Origin: Desulforamulus profundi
Lineage (GTDB): Bacteria > Bacillota_B > Desulfotomaculia > Desulfotomaculales > Desulfotomaculaceae
DNA length: 41,014 bases
Assembly (NCBI RefSeq): GCF_002607855.1
Contig: NZ_AWQQ01000002.1
Coordinates: forward strand, 1-41,014
Direction: 5' to 3'
The notes under the pieces were generated by a model. That model had not been told where the DNA came from. It worked only from the letters and a program-made list of their open reading frames with translations, and made no database searches. Shown one piece after another: positions 33,030 to 39,483 of the stretch (its first letter is position 1; the number at the start of each line of letters is the position of its first letter). Position numbers and translations under genes: made by a program.

Positions 33030-33550
33030 CCTGCTTAAAGGCAGACCTTTTAATTCTGGCAGGAGTTATCTGCTTATCTCTGGTGCAGAGAGGAAAAACC
33101 AAGACCCCGGCCCGGGTGATGGCGCTGGTTATGACTGTTCTTATGGTTGCCGTGGCTTTTATAGCCGTACCAATAAGCAGTATGAATACATTAACGGCGG
33201 CGCAGGACATAACTGCGAAATTGAACCCAAATAAACTCGATGCAGAAATAGAGAAAATAGCAGAAATAAAACCGGTTCTTTTATTCAGTCCCAAGTGCCC
33301 TGCATGTAAAGAAGTGACAGAAGCCCTGGCTAAACTGGACCCAAAGGGTGAAAAGTGGCAGCCTGTTCAGAGTAGCGGAGAAGCCCAGGAAGGGGTTAAA
33401 TACCTAAAAGAAAAAGGTTATGCGGGGGAAGTCTCCTACCACCGCTATGCCGGGGGAGTTCCGGTACTGATAATAAAGCAAAACGGTAAAATAACAACTA
33501 TCTACGGAAAAGAAAACATTATCAAAGCTGTCACCGCCCCGGCAAAATAA
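33026..33550 (+). CDS. Membrane-anchored thioredoxin-like protein with CPAC motif
   Basis: Two N-terminal hydrophobic stretches (LLILAGVICLSLVQRG, VMALVMTVLMVAVAFIAVPI) precede a thioredoxin-fold domain: PVLLFSPKCPACKEVTEALA carries the active-site C-P-A-C and GGVPVLIIKQNGK the cis-proline VP. Such a protein would oxidise or isomerise disulfides outside the membrane. It lies directly downstream of the cysteine-rich TadG, a likely substrate. TTG 33026 overlaps the stop before it. Confidence 0.78.
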   Translation: MTCLKADLLILAGVICLSLVQRGKTKTPARVMALVMTVLMVAVAFIAVPISSMNTLTAAQDITAKLNPNKLDAEIEKIAEIKPVLLFSPKCPACKEVTEALAKLDPKGEKWQPVQSSGEAQEGVKYLKEKGYAGEVSYHRYAGGVPVLIIKQNGKITTIYGKENIIKAVTAPAK

Positions 33551-33569
33551 GCCGGGGTTTGGCCAGGCG

Positions 33570-33653
33570 ATGGCGTTACACCGGGAACTGAGGCAGGGCG
33601 AACAGGAACCGCAGCCTTCGCAGGCGCCGCCAGTACAGGGTCAGCAGCCATAG
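33570..33653 (+). pseudogene. Tail of an unrecognised gene, copy 1
   Basis: Reads MALHRELRQGEQEPQPSQAP and ends PPVQGQQP, proline and glutamine rich. A stretch of 34 bases (33579-33612) is identical to 34735-34768, where the same frame continues differently. Both copies are followed by the same terminator type. This one has no ribosome site and is a left-over 3' end. Confidence 0.5.
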
Positions 33654-33691
33654 GTGCAGAAGTAACAGCAGGGACAGCAGCAGTAATGGAG

Positions 33692-33716
33692 AGCCGGGGA
33701 TAACCCGGCTTTTTTA
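33692..33716 (+). terminator. Terminator after gene tail copy 1
   Basis: AGCCGGG at 33692-33698 pairs with CCCGGCT at 33704-33710, followed by TTTTTATTTTTT. Confidence 0.7.
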
Positions 33717-34460
33717 TTTTTTAGAAAATGTAATGGTGTAAAAATGCCATTTCTTTTTGGTTAGCCGCACTGTCAATGCTTTTTCCGGATCAATGAGCGT
33801 TGGTGTTGAGATACATGATATGTTTGAATCCGTATTTGTTAATTTTAGAAGTCCTCTAACTGCAAGTGGTGTATAAGTGTACACGGTTGCGCTTCGAAAT
33901 ATTTTTACTTTTCGAAGGAACTGGATATAAGAATTTATATCATTCACAAGAGCATCTTTAAGATATGGATTCTTTTTTATTTTAAAAGTTGCAGGTAAAT
34001 GTATCTCTATATAAAGACAGTTTAAAGGAATATTAAGTGAAGTATTATCGGTAGATAGGATTTTTAATGCGAAATAGTAGCAAAATGGTGATGACAAGAA
34101 AGTATACAAGTAATGATTTTTACTTATTCGGTGGAATATATTATTAATCATGACCATGATGGCATAATAGATAAGAATATATACGGGTGGTCCAAATAAA
34201 TATATAAATAGAGATAGATTTATATTGAAGTATGTTTTAGTAAAATAGGTGATCAATGGGTAATTCAGGAGGATGAATACAAAATGACCTAAAAACAGAA
34301 AGAAAGCACCACTAATACCAAACAAGGTTATAATAACCCCTGTAAGCACAGATGGAAAGTGAAGGAAGGTGAATATAATATGAAGGGATGCCATGAAAAC
34401 TTGATTGAGAAGGGATTTCAAATTCTTTTTTACGTTTTCGTACCTTTTTTTGTATGGCAT
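33714..34460 (-). CDS. Membrane protein with soluble C-terminal domain, unknown
   Basis: Minus strand, 248 residues. The start is well supported: on the coding strand GGAGGA lies eight bases before the ATG. Helices: LTGVIITLFGISGAFFLFLG, FVFILLNYPLITYF, LFIYLFGPPVYILIYYAIMV. The C-terminal domain (IPLNCLYIEIHLPATFKI, FLRKVKIFRSATVYTYTPLA) is beta-rich. It is very AT-rich. Its stop lies within the T tract of the terminator of gene tail copy 1. It overlaps the start of the rightward gene at 34380 by 81 bases. Confidence 0.6.
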   Translation of the reverse strand: MPYKKRYENVKKNLKSLLNQVFMASLHIIFTFLHFPSVLTGVIITLFGISGAFFLFLGHFVFILLNYPLITYFTKTYFNINLSLFIYLFGPPVYILIYYAIMVMINNIFHRISKNHYLYTFLSSPFCYYFALKILSTDNTSLNIPLNCLYIEIHLPATFKIKKNPYLKDALVNDINSYIQFLRKVKIFRSATVYTYTPLAVRGLLKLTNTDSNISCISTPTLIDPEKALTVRLTKKKWHFYTITFSKK

Positions 34461-34637
34461 TTTGCGATTCCTCCGGAAAAATGGTTTATGTGGTTATTGC
34501 GTTTTGGAGTCATAGTTGGATCACTTATGGCTATATATGGAACTATAACTGAAAACTACATTTTAAGGAACTATATAGGAGGCTTTGTTTTGACAGGTTT
34601 TTTCCTTAACACCTGTGCTTGGATATTGATATCTTAA
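34380..34637 (+). CDS. Small membrane protein overlapping its leftward neighbour
   Basis: ATG 34380 has GGAAGGTG about seven bases upstream. The product (85 residues) starts MKGCHENLIEKGFQILFYVF, with helices FYVFVPFFVWHFAIP, WLLRFGVIVGSLMAIYG and YIGGFVLTGFFLNTCAWILI. The first 81 bases are also the 5' end of the leftward gene, so each mRNA is antisense to the start of the other. Either frame could be a shadow, but both have ribosome sites and membrane-type products. Confidence 0.5.
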   Translation: MKGCHENLIEKGFQILFYVFVPFFVWHFAIPPEKWFMWLLRFGVIVGSLMAIYGTITENYILRNYIGGFVLTGFFLNTCAWILIS

Positions 34638-34695
34638 AATATTTTTCGTTTTCCCCCTGGTTTTACCTTCTTTTCGACTATAATCGACATGCTTA

Positions 34696-34830
34696 AATAA
34701 AGAATTTCTAAAAGATGGCCAGGTACTGGCCCGACACCGGGAACTGAGGCAGGGCGAACAGGAACCGCTGACGATGCAAGAGCCTGCAGGTCCACCGCCG
34801 CAGAAGCAAGTACAGGAGCAAAAACGGTAG
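34696..34830 (+). pseudogene. Tail of the same unrecognised gene, copy 2
   Basis: Reads NKEFLKDGQVLARHRELRQG then EQEPLTMQEPAGPPPQKQVQ and stop. The middle 34 bases are identical to copy 1, and the terminator that follows is of the same type. The charged then proline-rich end resembles the C-terminus of a larger cytoplasmic protein. No start codon is seen. Confidence 0.5.
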
Positions 34831-34841
34831 TAAGCAGAAGG

Positions 34842-34868
34842 GCCGGGGAAACCCGGCTTTATTTTTTA
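34842..34868 (+). terminator. Terminator after gene tail copy 2
   Basis: GCCGGG at 34842-34847 pairs with CCCGGC at 34852-34857, followed by TTTATTTTTT. Confidence 0.65.
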
Positions 34869-34989
34869 AAATTGACAGATGATACCAGGTATGAGATTCC
34901 GCGCTGTGTAATTTGTTGAGGAAGTGCGGCAACATCTGTACCTAGGGTAAGGGAATTACGGACGAGATGTTAGATGAGGAGTGTTTTGT
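34869..34989. other. Short intergenic stretch with a partial repeat
   Basis: Holds GAGGAAGTGCGGC (near 34918), which recurs near 35824 in a similar 34-base context (copies read EEVRQHLYLG and EEVRRHLYPV in one frame). Both look like another duplicated gene tail. Nothing else is evident. Confidence 0.35.
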
Positions 34990-35591
34990 GTGAGTGTAGC
35001 AGGGGAAGGATTAATATGGCCGATTCTTATTTGTCTGGGTGTATTTATTTTTAGCGATCGTATACACTCTGGCCTTCCGTGGCATTTGGCACTACTGTGG
35101 GCATACTTCCAGTTGCAGCCCCTTTTTTGTTTATGGGAAGTATTTATGGCGCAGATTTACTGTGCTACAAACTGGCCGCCCGCCGTGCTCTTCGGCAGCA
35201 AATTTACAGTCTGCGGGCCTTCACTGTATTGGAAAAGGAAATTTGGATGACCTGGCTACCTGGAGTCAGGCAGATCTTTCAAGGCAGGAAAACAGGGGAA
35301 GTGTTTCTAAGGGAACCCATGTTTGGTGATTTTTGTTGGCGAGACGAGTTACATCCGGATGAATGGGCAGAGTTAGAAAAAATTTTGGACGAAGAATGCC
35401 GCAGGGAAAACCAGCGCCGCGCACGGGTTGCGGTTGTGGACAGATCTGAAGTTTCTATAGAGGAACTAAAAAGGCTTAATTACGTCGAGATGAAACCAAA
35501 AGAATTCAAAATCTCCGTGGAAAAATGGTGTGTTTTTCTGTGTATACGTCACAAACTAAGAAAATCGAAATACCAAAACGGTAAGCGTTGA
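34990..35591 (+). CDS. Membrane protein with cytoplasmic tail (frameshifted)
   Basis: GTG 34990 follows GAGGAG by nine bases and reads VSVAGEGLIWPILICLGVFI. Adding one base near 35056 (around GATCGTATACAC) joins TLWPSVAFGTTVGILPVAAP and the frame to 35591, about 200 residues. Two helices are followed by a positively charged region (KLAARRALRQQIYSLRAF), then EVFLREPMFGDFCWRDELHP and an arginine-rich helix (DEECRRENQRRARVAVVD). GC content is closer to the core operons than to the neighbouring cassettes. Unknown family. Confidence 0.55.
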
Positions 35592-35686
35592 GGCAGGTGA
35601 ATTTAAGTAATAGAAAATGAACAAAATGAGGAATGTAAACAACATCCTAAAACAGCAGGGTACGGTACCTAAAAGAGTTTGGGGTG

Positions 35687-35824
35687 ATGATCGTGCACAC
35701 ATATCCATATTTCCCCTCTTTTTTGTTTGCATCGGGCTTTTCTTATTTGTTCTTATTCTGGAAATTATTATATGAAGATGGTTTTGTATTGTGGTGCCGG
35801 TGCCAGGTGCTTCAGGAAACTTGA
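35687..35824 (+). CDS. Possible 45-residue membrane peptide
   Basis: ATG 35687 with TTTGGGG upstream reads MIVHTYPYFPSFLFASGFSY then LFLFWKLLYEDGFVL, one membrane helix. Another frame continues through KLEEVRRHLYPVRAKLER to 35874, so this may be the start of a longer frameshifted product. Weak evidence. Confidence 0.3.
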   Translation: MIVHTYPYFPSFLFASGFSYLFLFWKLLYEDGFVLWCRCQVLQET

Positions 35825-35968
35825 GGAAGTGCGGCGGCACCTGTATCCGGTGCGCGCAAAGCTGGAACGGTAAGGTGATTTGCATTAGTCTTACCTCTTT
35901 TCACCCTGGGTTTTAATATTGAAGGCGTTGATATATTTAGAAGAATATTTTTAAAAGGAGAGATTCGT
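35825..35968. other. Intergenic stretch
   Basis: Contains the second GAGGAAGTGCGGC-type gene tail (to about 35874) and an AT-rich leader ending in AAAAGGAGAG, the ribosome site of the next gene. No promoter close to consensus is seen. Confidence 0.35.
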
Positions 35969-36349
35969 TTGAGAGAAAAAAACACCACATTAGACTATCT
36001 TAAAATGTATTTTGAAAGTGTACTTCAACGAGTAAGAGAAATGAGACCTTGTATAGAGTATGGAGTTACTGACATTCCCATAGATCTGTTTGTGTGGGGT
36101 ATATACTTGATGTATTTTATTGCGTCTTTTTTAAAATCATGGAGTAATGGCTGGGCAGCAAAACCCATAGAAAAAGCTCTAACTGTAGGTGGATGGTTTA
36201 TCATAATTCAACTTGGTATAATTATAACATTAATGTTATTTATAATATGGAAGGACTTGGCAGATGAGCGTCGAAATAATAAACCTCAATCACCTATAAC
36301 CTTAAAAGAAATACTTAAAAAAGAAATAGACTTTGAAAGATGGTGTTAG
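35969..36349 (+). CDS. Two-helix membrane protein A, copy 2 (intact)
   Basis: TTG 35969 with AAAAGGAGAG upstream; 126 residues, REKNTTLDYLKMYFESVLQR and onward. Helices at LFVWGIYLMYFIASFLKSW and GGWFIIIQLGIIITLMLFII. It keeps the full C-terminus (ITLKEILKKEIDFERWC) that is lost by frameshift in copy 1 at 22820. The B gene follows two bases after the stop, a conserved pairing that implies the two products work together. Confidence 0.7.
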   Translation: MREKNTTLDYLKMYFESVLQRVREMRPCIEYGVTDIPIDLFVWGIYLMYFIASFLKSWSNGWAAKPIEKALTVGGWFIIIQLGIIITLMLFIIWKDLADERRNNKPQSPITLKEILKKEIDFERWC

Positions 36350-36351
36350 GG

Positions 36352-37070
36352 ATGTTGCCTGGGTTTACGTTAACATTAATGCTATTTATTTTTTTATATT
36401 TACTCCTGGGTCAGCAGCACTTTTTATATCAGGACGCACTAGTTCACAGTATTCGCTGCGAGAGACATTCACTATAGGTTCTCTTATATTTGTTGCAGCA
36501 TTTTTATTTATTAGTTTTTGGCAGGAAAACGCTATTAAGCAATTTATTGATATTATGATGGCAGCAGCAGGAATTTCCGGAGGGAAAATAAACGTCAGTG
36601 TTATAAGTAGAATGCTTTTCATAGAATATGTTTTGGCAGTGGTATTAGGATTATGGGAATTAATTATTAATGTGGGCATATTGCCGTGTAAAAACAAAGG
36701 TGTCAAAACCAATAGAGACAATTTACTGCAAAAAACATTTATTATGTATCGCAAATCTGGTATACGTCCATATGTTAAAGTGATGCTTAAAGACGGCCAA
36801 AATATCAGTGGGGAATGTTTAAGATACAGTTGGGATGATAAAGGTTCGTTGTTGTTAAAGGATGCAGACAATCCTGAAAAACAAATTTGGGTACCTTTAA
36901 ATGATGATGTGAAAATCGAATTTGTGAATTCACCATCAGTAATTGATGTAATAGAAAATGAACAAAAAGTCTTTGCATACCGTAGAGTATTAAACTGGAT
37001 GGCTGAAGGTTACGGCGATGAAATATATGGAAAAAAGGAAAAATCTATAAGTGAACCCCCGGTAGAGTAA
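36352..37070 (+). CDS. Membrane protein B, copy 2 (frameshifted near its start)
   Basis: The true start is probably ATG 36352 (MLPGFTLTLMLFIFF), by alignment with copy 1. Adding one T to the seven-T run at 36389-36395 joins IFTPGSAALFISGRTSSQYS and the frame to 37070, about 239 residues. Three or four helices are followed by the soluble domain (RDNLLQKTFIMYRKSGIRPY, VKVMLKDGQNISGECLRYSW, QIWVPLNDDVKIEFVNSPSV), complete here where copy 1 has a nonsense codon. The soluble domain resembles DUF6338-type proteins (tentative). A terminator follows. Confidence 0.68.
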
Positions 37071-37090
37071 AGTGAGCCGGGGTTTGTTTT
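37054..37090 (+). terminator. Terminator of cassette A/B copy 2
   Basis: AACCCCCGG at 37054-37062 pairs with CCGGGGTTT near 37077-37085, followed by GTTTTTG. Confidence 0.6.
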
Positions 37091-37103
37091 TGGGGGTGAA
37101 ATA

Positions 37104-37409
37104 TTGAAATTAGTGAAAAACACATTAAAAGAAACATATCAATTAGTTTTCCGGCAATTGCCTATAACATTTACAGGGCTATCATTACTGGTAACAATGA
37201 TTCTAAAAACATTTAACATAGTAAAACATCTAGCTGACAATGCATTGCTTGACTTTATTTTATGGACTGTTGTTGTGGGACATATTCTGCTAATGGTTGT
37301 TTTTATCTCACACCTATATGCGAACCTGCTGAAAATAACTGCCATATATAGAAGGAACCGGTTAACAGTGAAAGAAATCCTTACTAAACAATATAATTAT
37401 GAGGAGTGA
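37104..37409 (+). CDS. Two-helix membrane protein, A-type third member
   Basis: TTG 37104 with GGGGGTG upstream; 101 residues, LVKNTLKETYQLVFRQLPIT and onward. Helices at ITFTGLSLLVTMILKTF and LDFILWTVVVGHILLMVVFI. It has the same topology, size and placement (six bases before a B-type gene) as the A genes, though sequence similarity is low by eye. It forms the third cassette of this kind. Confidence 0.6.
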   Translation: MKLVKNTLKETYQLVFRQLPITFTGLSLLVTMILKTFNIVKHLADNALLDFILWTVVVGHILLMVVFISHLYANLLKITAIYRRNRLTVKEILTKQYNYEE

Positions 37410-37415
37410 GTTAAC

Positions 37416-38177
37416 TTGGTTTCTGCCCTTACAATTTCTTTAGCATTGTATCTTTTCTTAATTATAGTTCCCGGTTATATGTCCTTAATTATTGCAGGAT
37501 ACCCTAGCGAAAAAGTGAGTTTTGTTAAAATATTGATAAGAGGGGCTTTAATATTTCTTTTTGTTAATTTGATTATTATTCATTTTGGAGATGAAAACAC
37601 AATAGAAGCCTTCATGTCAATTCTCAAAGAAGGTAAAGTTATTAACAGTTCTTTTTTGTATAAAACGATCTCTTATATATTTATTACCGGCGTAATATTT
37701 GGTTTTCTGCAGCTTCTTTTTGATTTTACCTTGGTTTGGTATATAAAGAAAGAATTAAAATTTTTTACACCGTTGAGGATTCTGCAAAAAAATACTATAG
37801 ATGTTTCTCCTGGGGACAGTTTAAAAAGATTATTCACTTGCTATCGGATAGCTAATAAACGACCGTTAGTTAAAATATATTTGGGAAGTAAACAAGACGA
37901 AATGATATTAACAGGGGAAGTTTTAGGCTTTAAATGGAACGGGCATGAACATATCTTATTAAAAGACACTAATTCGCTTAAAATTGCTTGGTTAGACATA
38001 GGTACTTGTAAAGCTATAGAGTTCCTTAACTTAAAAGACTTAATTAATGAGAGTTTAGGCAATAAAACAAAGAATTCACGAAAAGAGAAGGGTGAAATAT
38101 TGGATATGATTCATCCCGGATTATCTGAATATTTCTTAGATGAGAATGGTAATAAAAAATGCGCCCCGGCAGAATGA
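37416..38177 (+). CDS. Membrane protein B-type third member
   Basis: TTG 37416 follows GAGGAG by about nine bases. The 253-residue product has three helices (LTISLALYLFLIIVPGYMSL, LIRGALIFLFVNLIIIHF, YIFITGVIFGFLQLLFDFTL) and a soluble domain. That domain aligns in pattern with B copies 1 and 2: SLKRLFTCYRIANKRPLVKI, then ILTGEVLGFKWNGHEHILLK and KIAWLDIGTCKAIEFLNLKD, against the QNISGECLRYSWDDKGSLLL and QIWVPLNDDVKIEFVNS blocks. It ends in a charged tail. The frame is intact. A role in exclusion, immunity or defence is possible but not shown. Confidence 0.68.
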   Translation: MVSALTISLALYLFLIIVPGYMSLIIAGYPSEKVSFVKILIRGALIFLFVNLIIIHFGDENTIEAFMSILKEGKVINSSFLYKTISYIFITGVIFGFLQLLFDFTLVWYIKKELKFFTPLRILQKNTIDVSPGDSLKRLFTCYRIANKRPLVKIYLGSKQDEMILTGEVLGFKWNGHEHILLKDTNSLKIAWLDIGTCKAIEFLNLKDLINESLGNKTKNSRKEKGEILDMIHPGLSEYFLDENGNKKCAPAE

Positions 38178-38204
38178 TTATTCTTCCGGGGTTCCCTTTT
38201 TCAA
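38165..38204 (+). terminator. Rho-independent terminator
   Basis: CCCCGG near 38165 pairs with CCGGGG near 38186, followed by TTCCCTTTTT. Confidence 0.6.
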
Positions 38205-38220
38205 GGGGGGTGATTCATAG

Positions 38221-38928
38221 ATGAAACAACCCGCAGTATTAATACCGCCTCTGCTATTGGGTATGGCAGGTACAATAGGACAAATAAAAACCCTGCTGTG
38301 GCTAAGCCAGTTGTTGTGGCTCTTGACAGTATCATATATCCTCCTTTCTCACCGCCGGGAAAAAACAAGATTCCTGCAAAAACTTAAAACCCAGGAAGAA
38401 AAAATACTCTGCCAAACCGCCCGGCAAGCCGGAGAATCCTTTCGCCTAATGATGGCCAACTGCATGGACGGCTTAACCGGCGTGGCCAACCGCAAACACC
38501 TGGACAGCCGTCTGTCAGAAGTGATCAAGAGCGACAGTGTATTCTCCGTCATTATGCTGGATATAGACCACTTCAAAAAAGTTAACGACACCTACGGCCA
38601 CCAGGCGGGAGACGAAGTGCTGAAACACTTTGTCAAGACCATATCTAAGACCGTTCGGCCCGGAGATCTGGTGGCCAGGTACGGTGGAGAAGAATTTGCG
38701 GTTGTCTGTTTGTCCGATGCTCAAAACACCCGCAAAGTTGCGGAAAGAATCAGAGAAGCAGTGGAAGCCACCCCAGTACAAACCTGTGCCGGAACCATCA
38801 AAATTACCGCCAGCCTGGGTGTGGCTCAAAGAAGGCCGGAAGATACAGTAGAAAGCCTTATACAGAGGGCGGACGGGTTTCTGTATCAAGCTAAGCAGGA
38901 AGGCAGAAATAGGGTGAAAGGAGAATAA
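38221..38928 (+). CDS. Diguanylate cyclase (GGDEF domain), membrane-bound
   Basis: Makes the second messenger cyclic di-GMP from two GTP. Two N-terminal hydrophobic stretches (AVLIPPLLLGMAGTIGQIKT, LLWLSQLLWLLTVSYILLS) and a short coiled linker precede a complete GGDEF domain from residue 75: DGLTGVANRKHLDSRLSEVI, VIMLDIDHFKKVNDTYGHQA, the active site YGGEEFAVVC, and ITASLGVAQRRPEDTVESLI. The catalytic GGEEF is intact. No RxxD inhibitory site is obvious. Ribosome site GGGGGGTG. Cyclic di-GMP commonly tunes pili and surface attachment, so it may regulate the Tad pilus of this window; that is inference. Confidence 0.9.
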   Translation: MKQPAVLIPPLLLGMAGTIGQIKTLLWLSQLLWLLTVSYILLSHRREKTRFLQKLKTQEEKILCQTARQAGESFRLMMANCMDGLTGVANRKHLDSRLSEVIKSDSVFSVIMLDIDHFKKVNDTYGHQAGDEVLKHFVKTISKTVRPGDLVARYGGEEFAVVCLSDAQNTRKVAERIREAVEATPVQTCAGTIKITASLGVAQRRPEDTVESLIQRADGFLYQAKQEGRNRVKGE

Positions 38929-38931
38929 AAA

Positions 38932-39273
38932 ATGCTTCAATTTTCCTCTATAAGTCAAATAGCTTTCGATAATGTAATTATAGCCAACACCTTTTTAACC
39001 CGCCTTAGAGGGCTTCTGGGGCGGTCTGAGATGCCAAAAAACACCGCCTTTATACTTTTGCCCTGCCGGCAGGTGCATACCTTCTTTATGCGCTTTCCCA
39101 TCGGGGCGGTATTCCTGGATAAGCAGGGAGTGGTGCTGCATAAAGAGGTACTGAAACCCTGGCGGGTAAGTAAGTTGGTCATGGATGCGGTAATGGTGGT
39201 TGAGGTGGAACCTAGCGCACTGGAAAGAATCAACGTAGGAGATGTGCTGTATTGGCAGGGAAGGGGAGAATAA
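38932..39273 (+). CDS. DUF192 family protein
   Basis: The 113-residue product shows the DUF192 blocks TFLTRLRGLLGRSEMP, PCRQVHTFFMRFPIGAVFLD and the C-terminal VSKLVMDAVMVVEVEPSALE. The family folds into a small beta barrel; its biochemical role is unsettled, and members sit beside pilus genes in many Firmicutes. It starts three bases after the cyclase stop, with AAAGGAG upstream, so the two are co-transcribed. Confidence 0.85.
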   Translation: MLQFSSISQIAFDNVIIANTFLTRLRGLLGRSEMPKNTAFILLPCRQVHTFFMRFPIGAVFLDKQGVVLHKEVLKPWRVSKLVMDAVMVVEVEPSALERINVGDVLYWQGRGE

Positions 39274-39276
39274 ATT

Positions 39277-39426
39277 ATAGACAGTCAAAACGACAAACAT
39301 GACAACGAAAACATCTATATAAGTTTCATTGATCGTACGCATTTCATTGTAATAGGAACTTTACTGTTAGCAGGTTTAGCAGCTGTAGTAGTTATTTTCC
39401 TGCAGTTCTTGTTCTATAGTAAGTAG
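39277..39426 (+). CDS. Small membrane protein with a non-standard start
   Basis: About 49 residues: IDSQNDKHDNENIYISFIDR, then a helix (FIVIGTLLLAGLAAVVVIFL) and QFLFYSK. No NTG lies near the AAGGGGAG site; ATT 39274 or ATA 39277 is the only codon at proper spacing, and the first NTG after it is inside the helix. A terminator follows. If the gene is real, it must use AUU or AUA. Confidence 0.42.
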   Translation: MDSQNDKHDNENIYISFIDRTHFIVIGTLLLAGLAAVVVIFLQFLFYSK

Positions 39427-39436
39427 ACGTACTTCC

Positions 39437-39467
39437 CCCGCCAACCAAAGGCGGGCTTTTCTTTTTC
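39437..39467 (+). terminator. Rho-independent terminator
   Basis: CCCGCC at 39437-39442 pairs with GGCGGG at 39450-39455, followed by CTTTTCTTTTT. Confidence 0.75.
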
Positions 39468-39483
39468 AGGAGGTGTATTTTTT

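Noticed and set aside
33570..33690. Ala/Gly/Thr-rich frame reading VTPGTEAGRTGTAAFAG
   Set aside because: An overlapping frame shared with the second copy (RHRELRQGEQEP) looks more protein-like; the low-complexity reading is probably composition.
35039..35329. Alternative frames over the gene at 34990-35591
   Set aside because: They are out of phase with the charged, protein-like continuation to 35591 and have no ribosome site.
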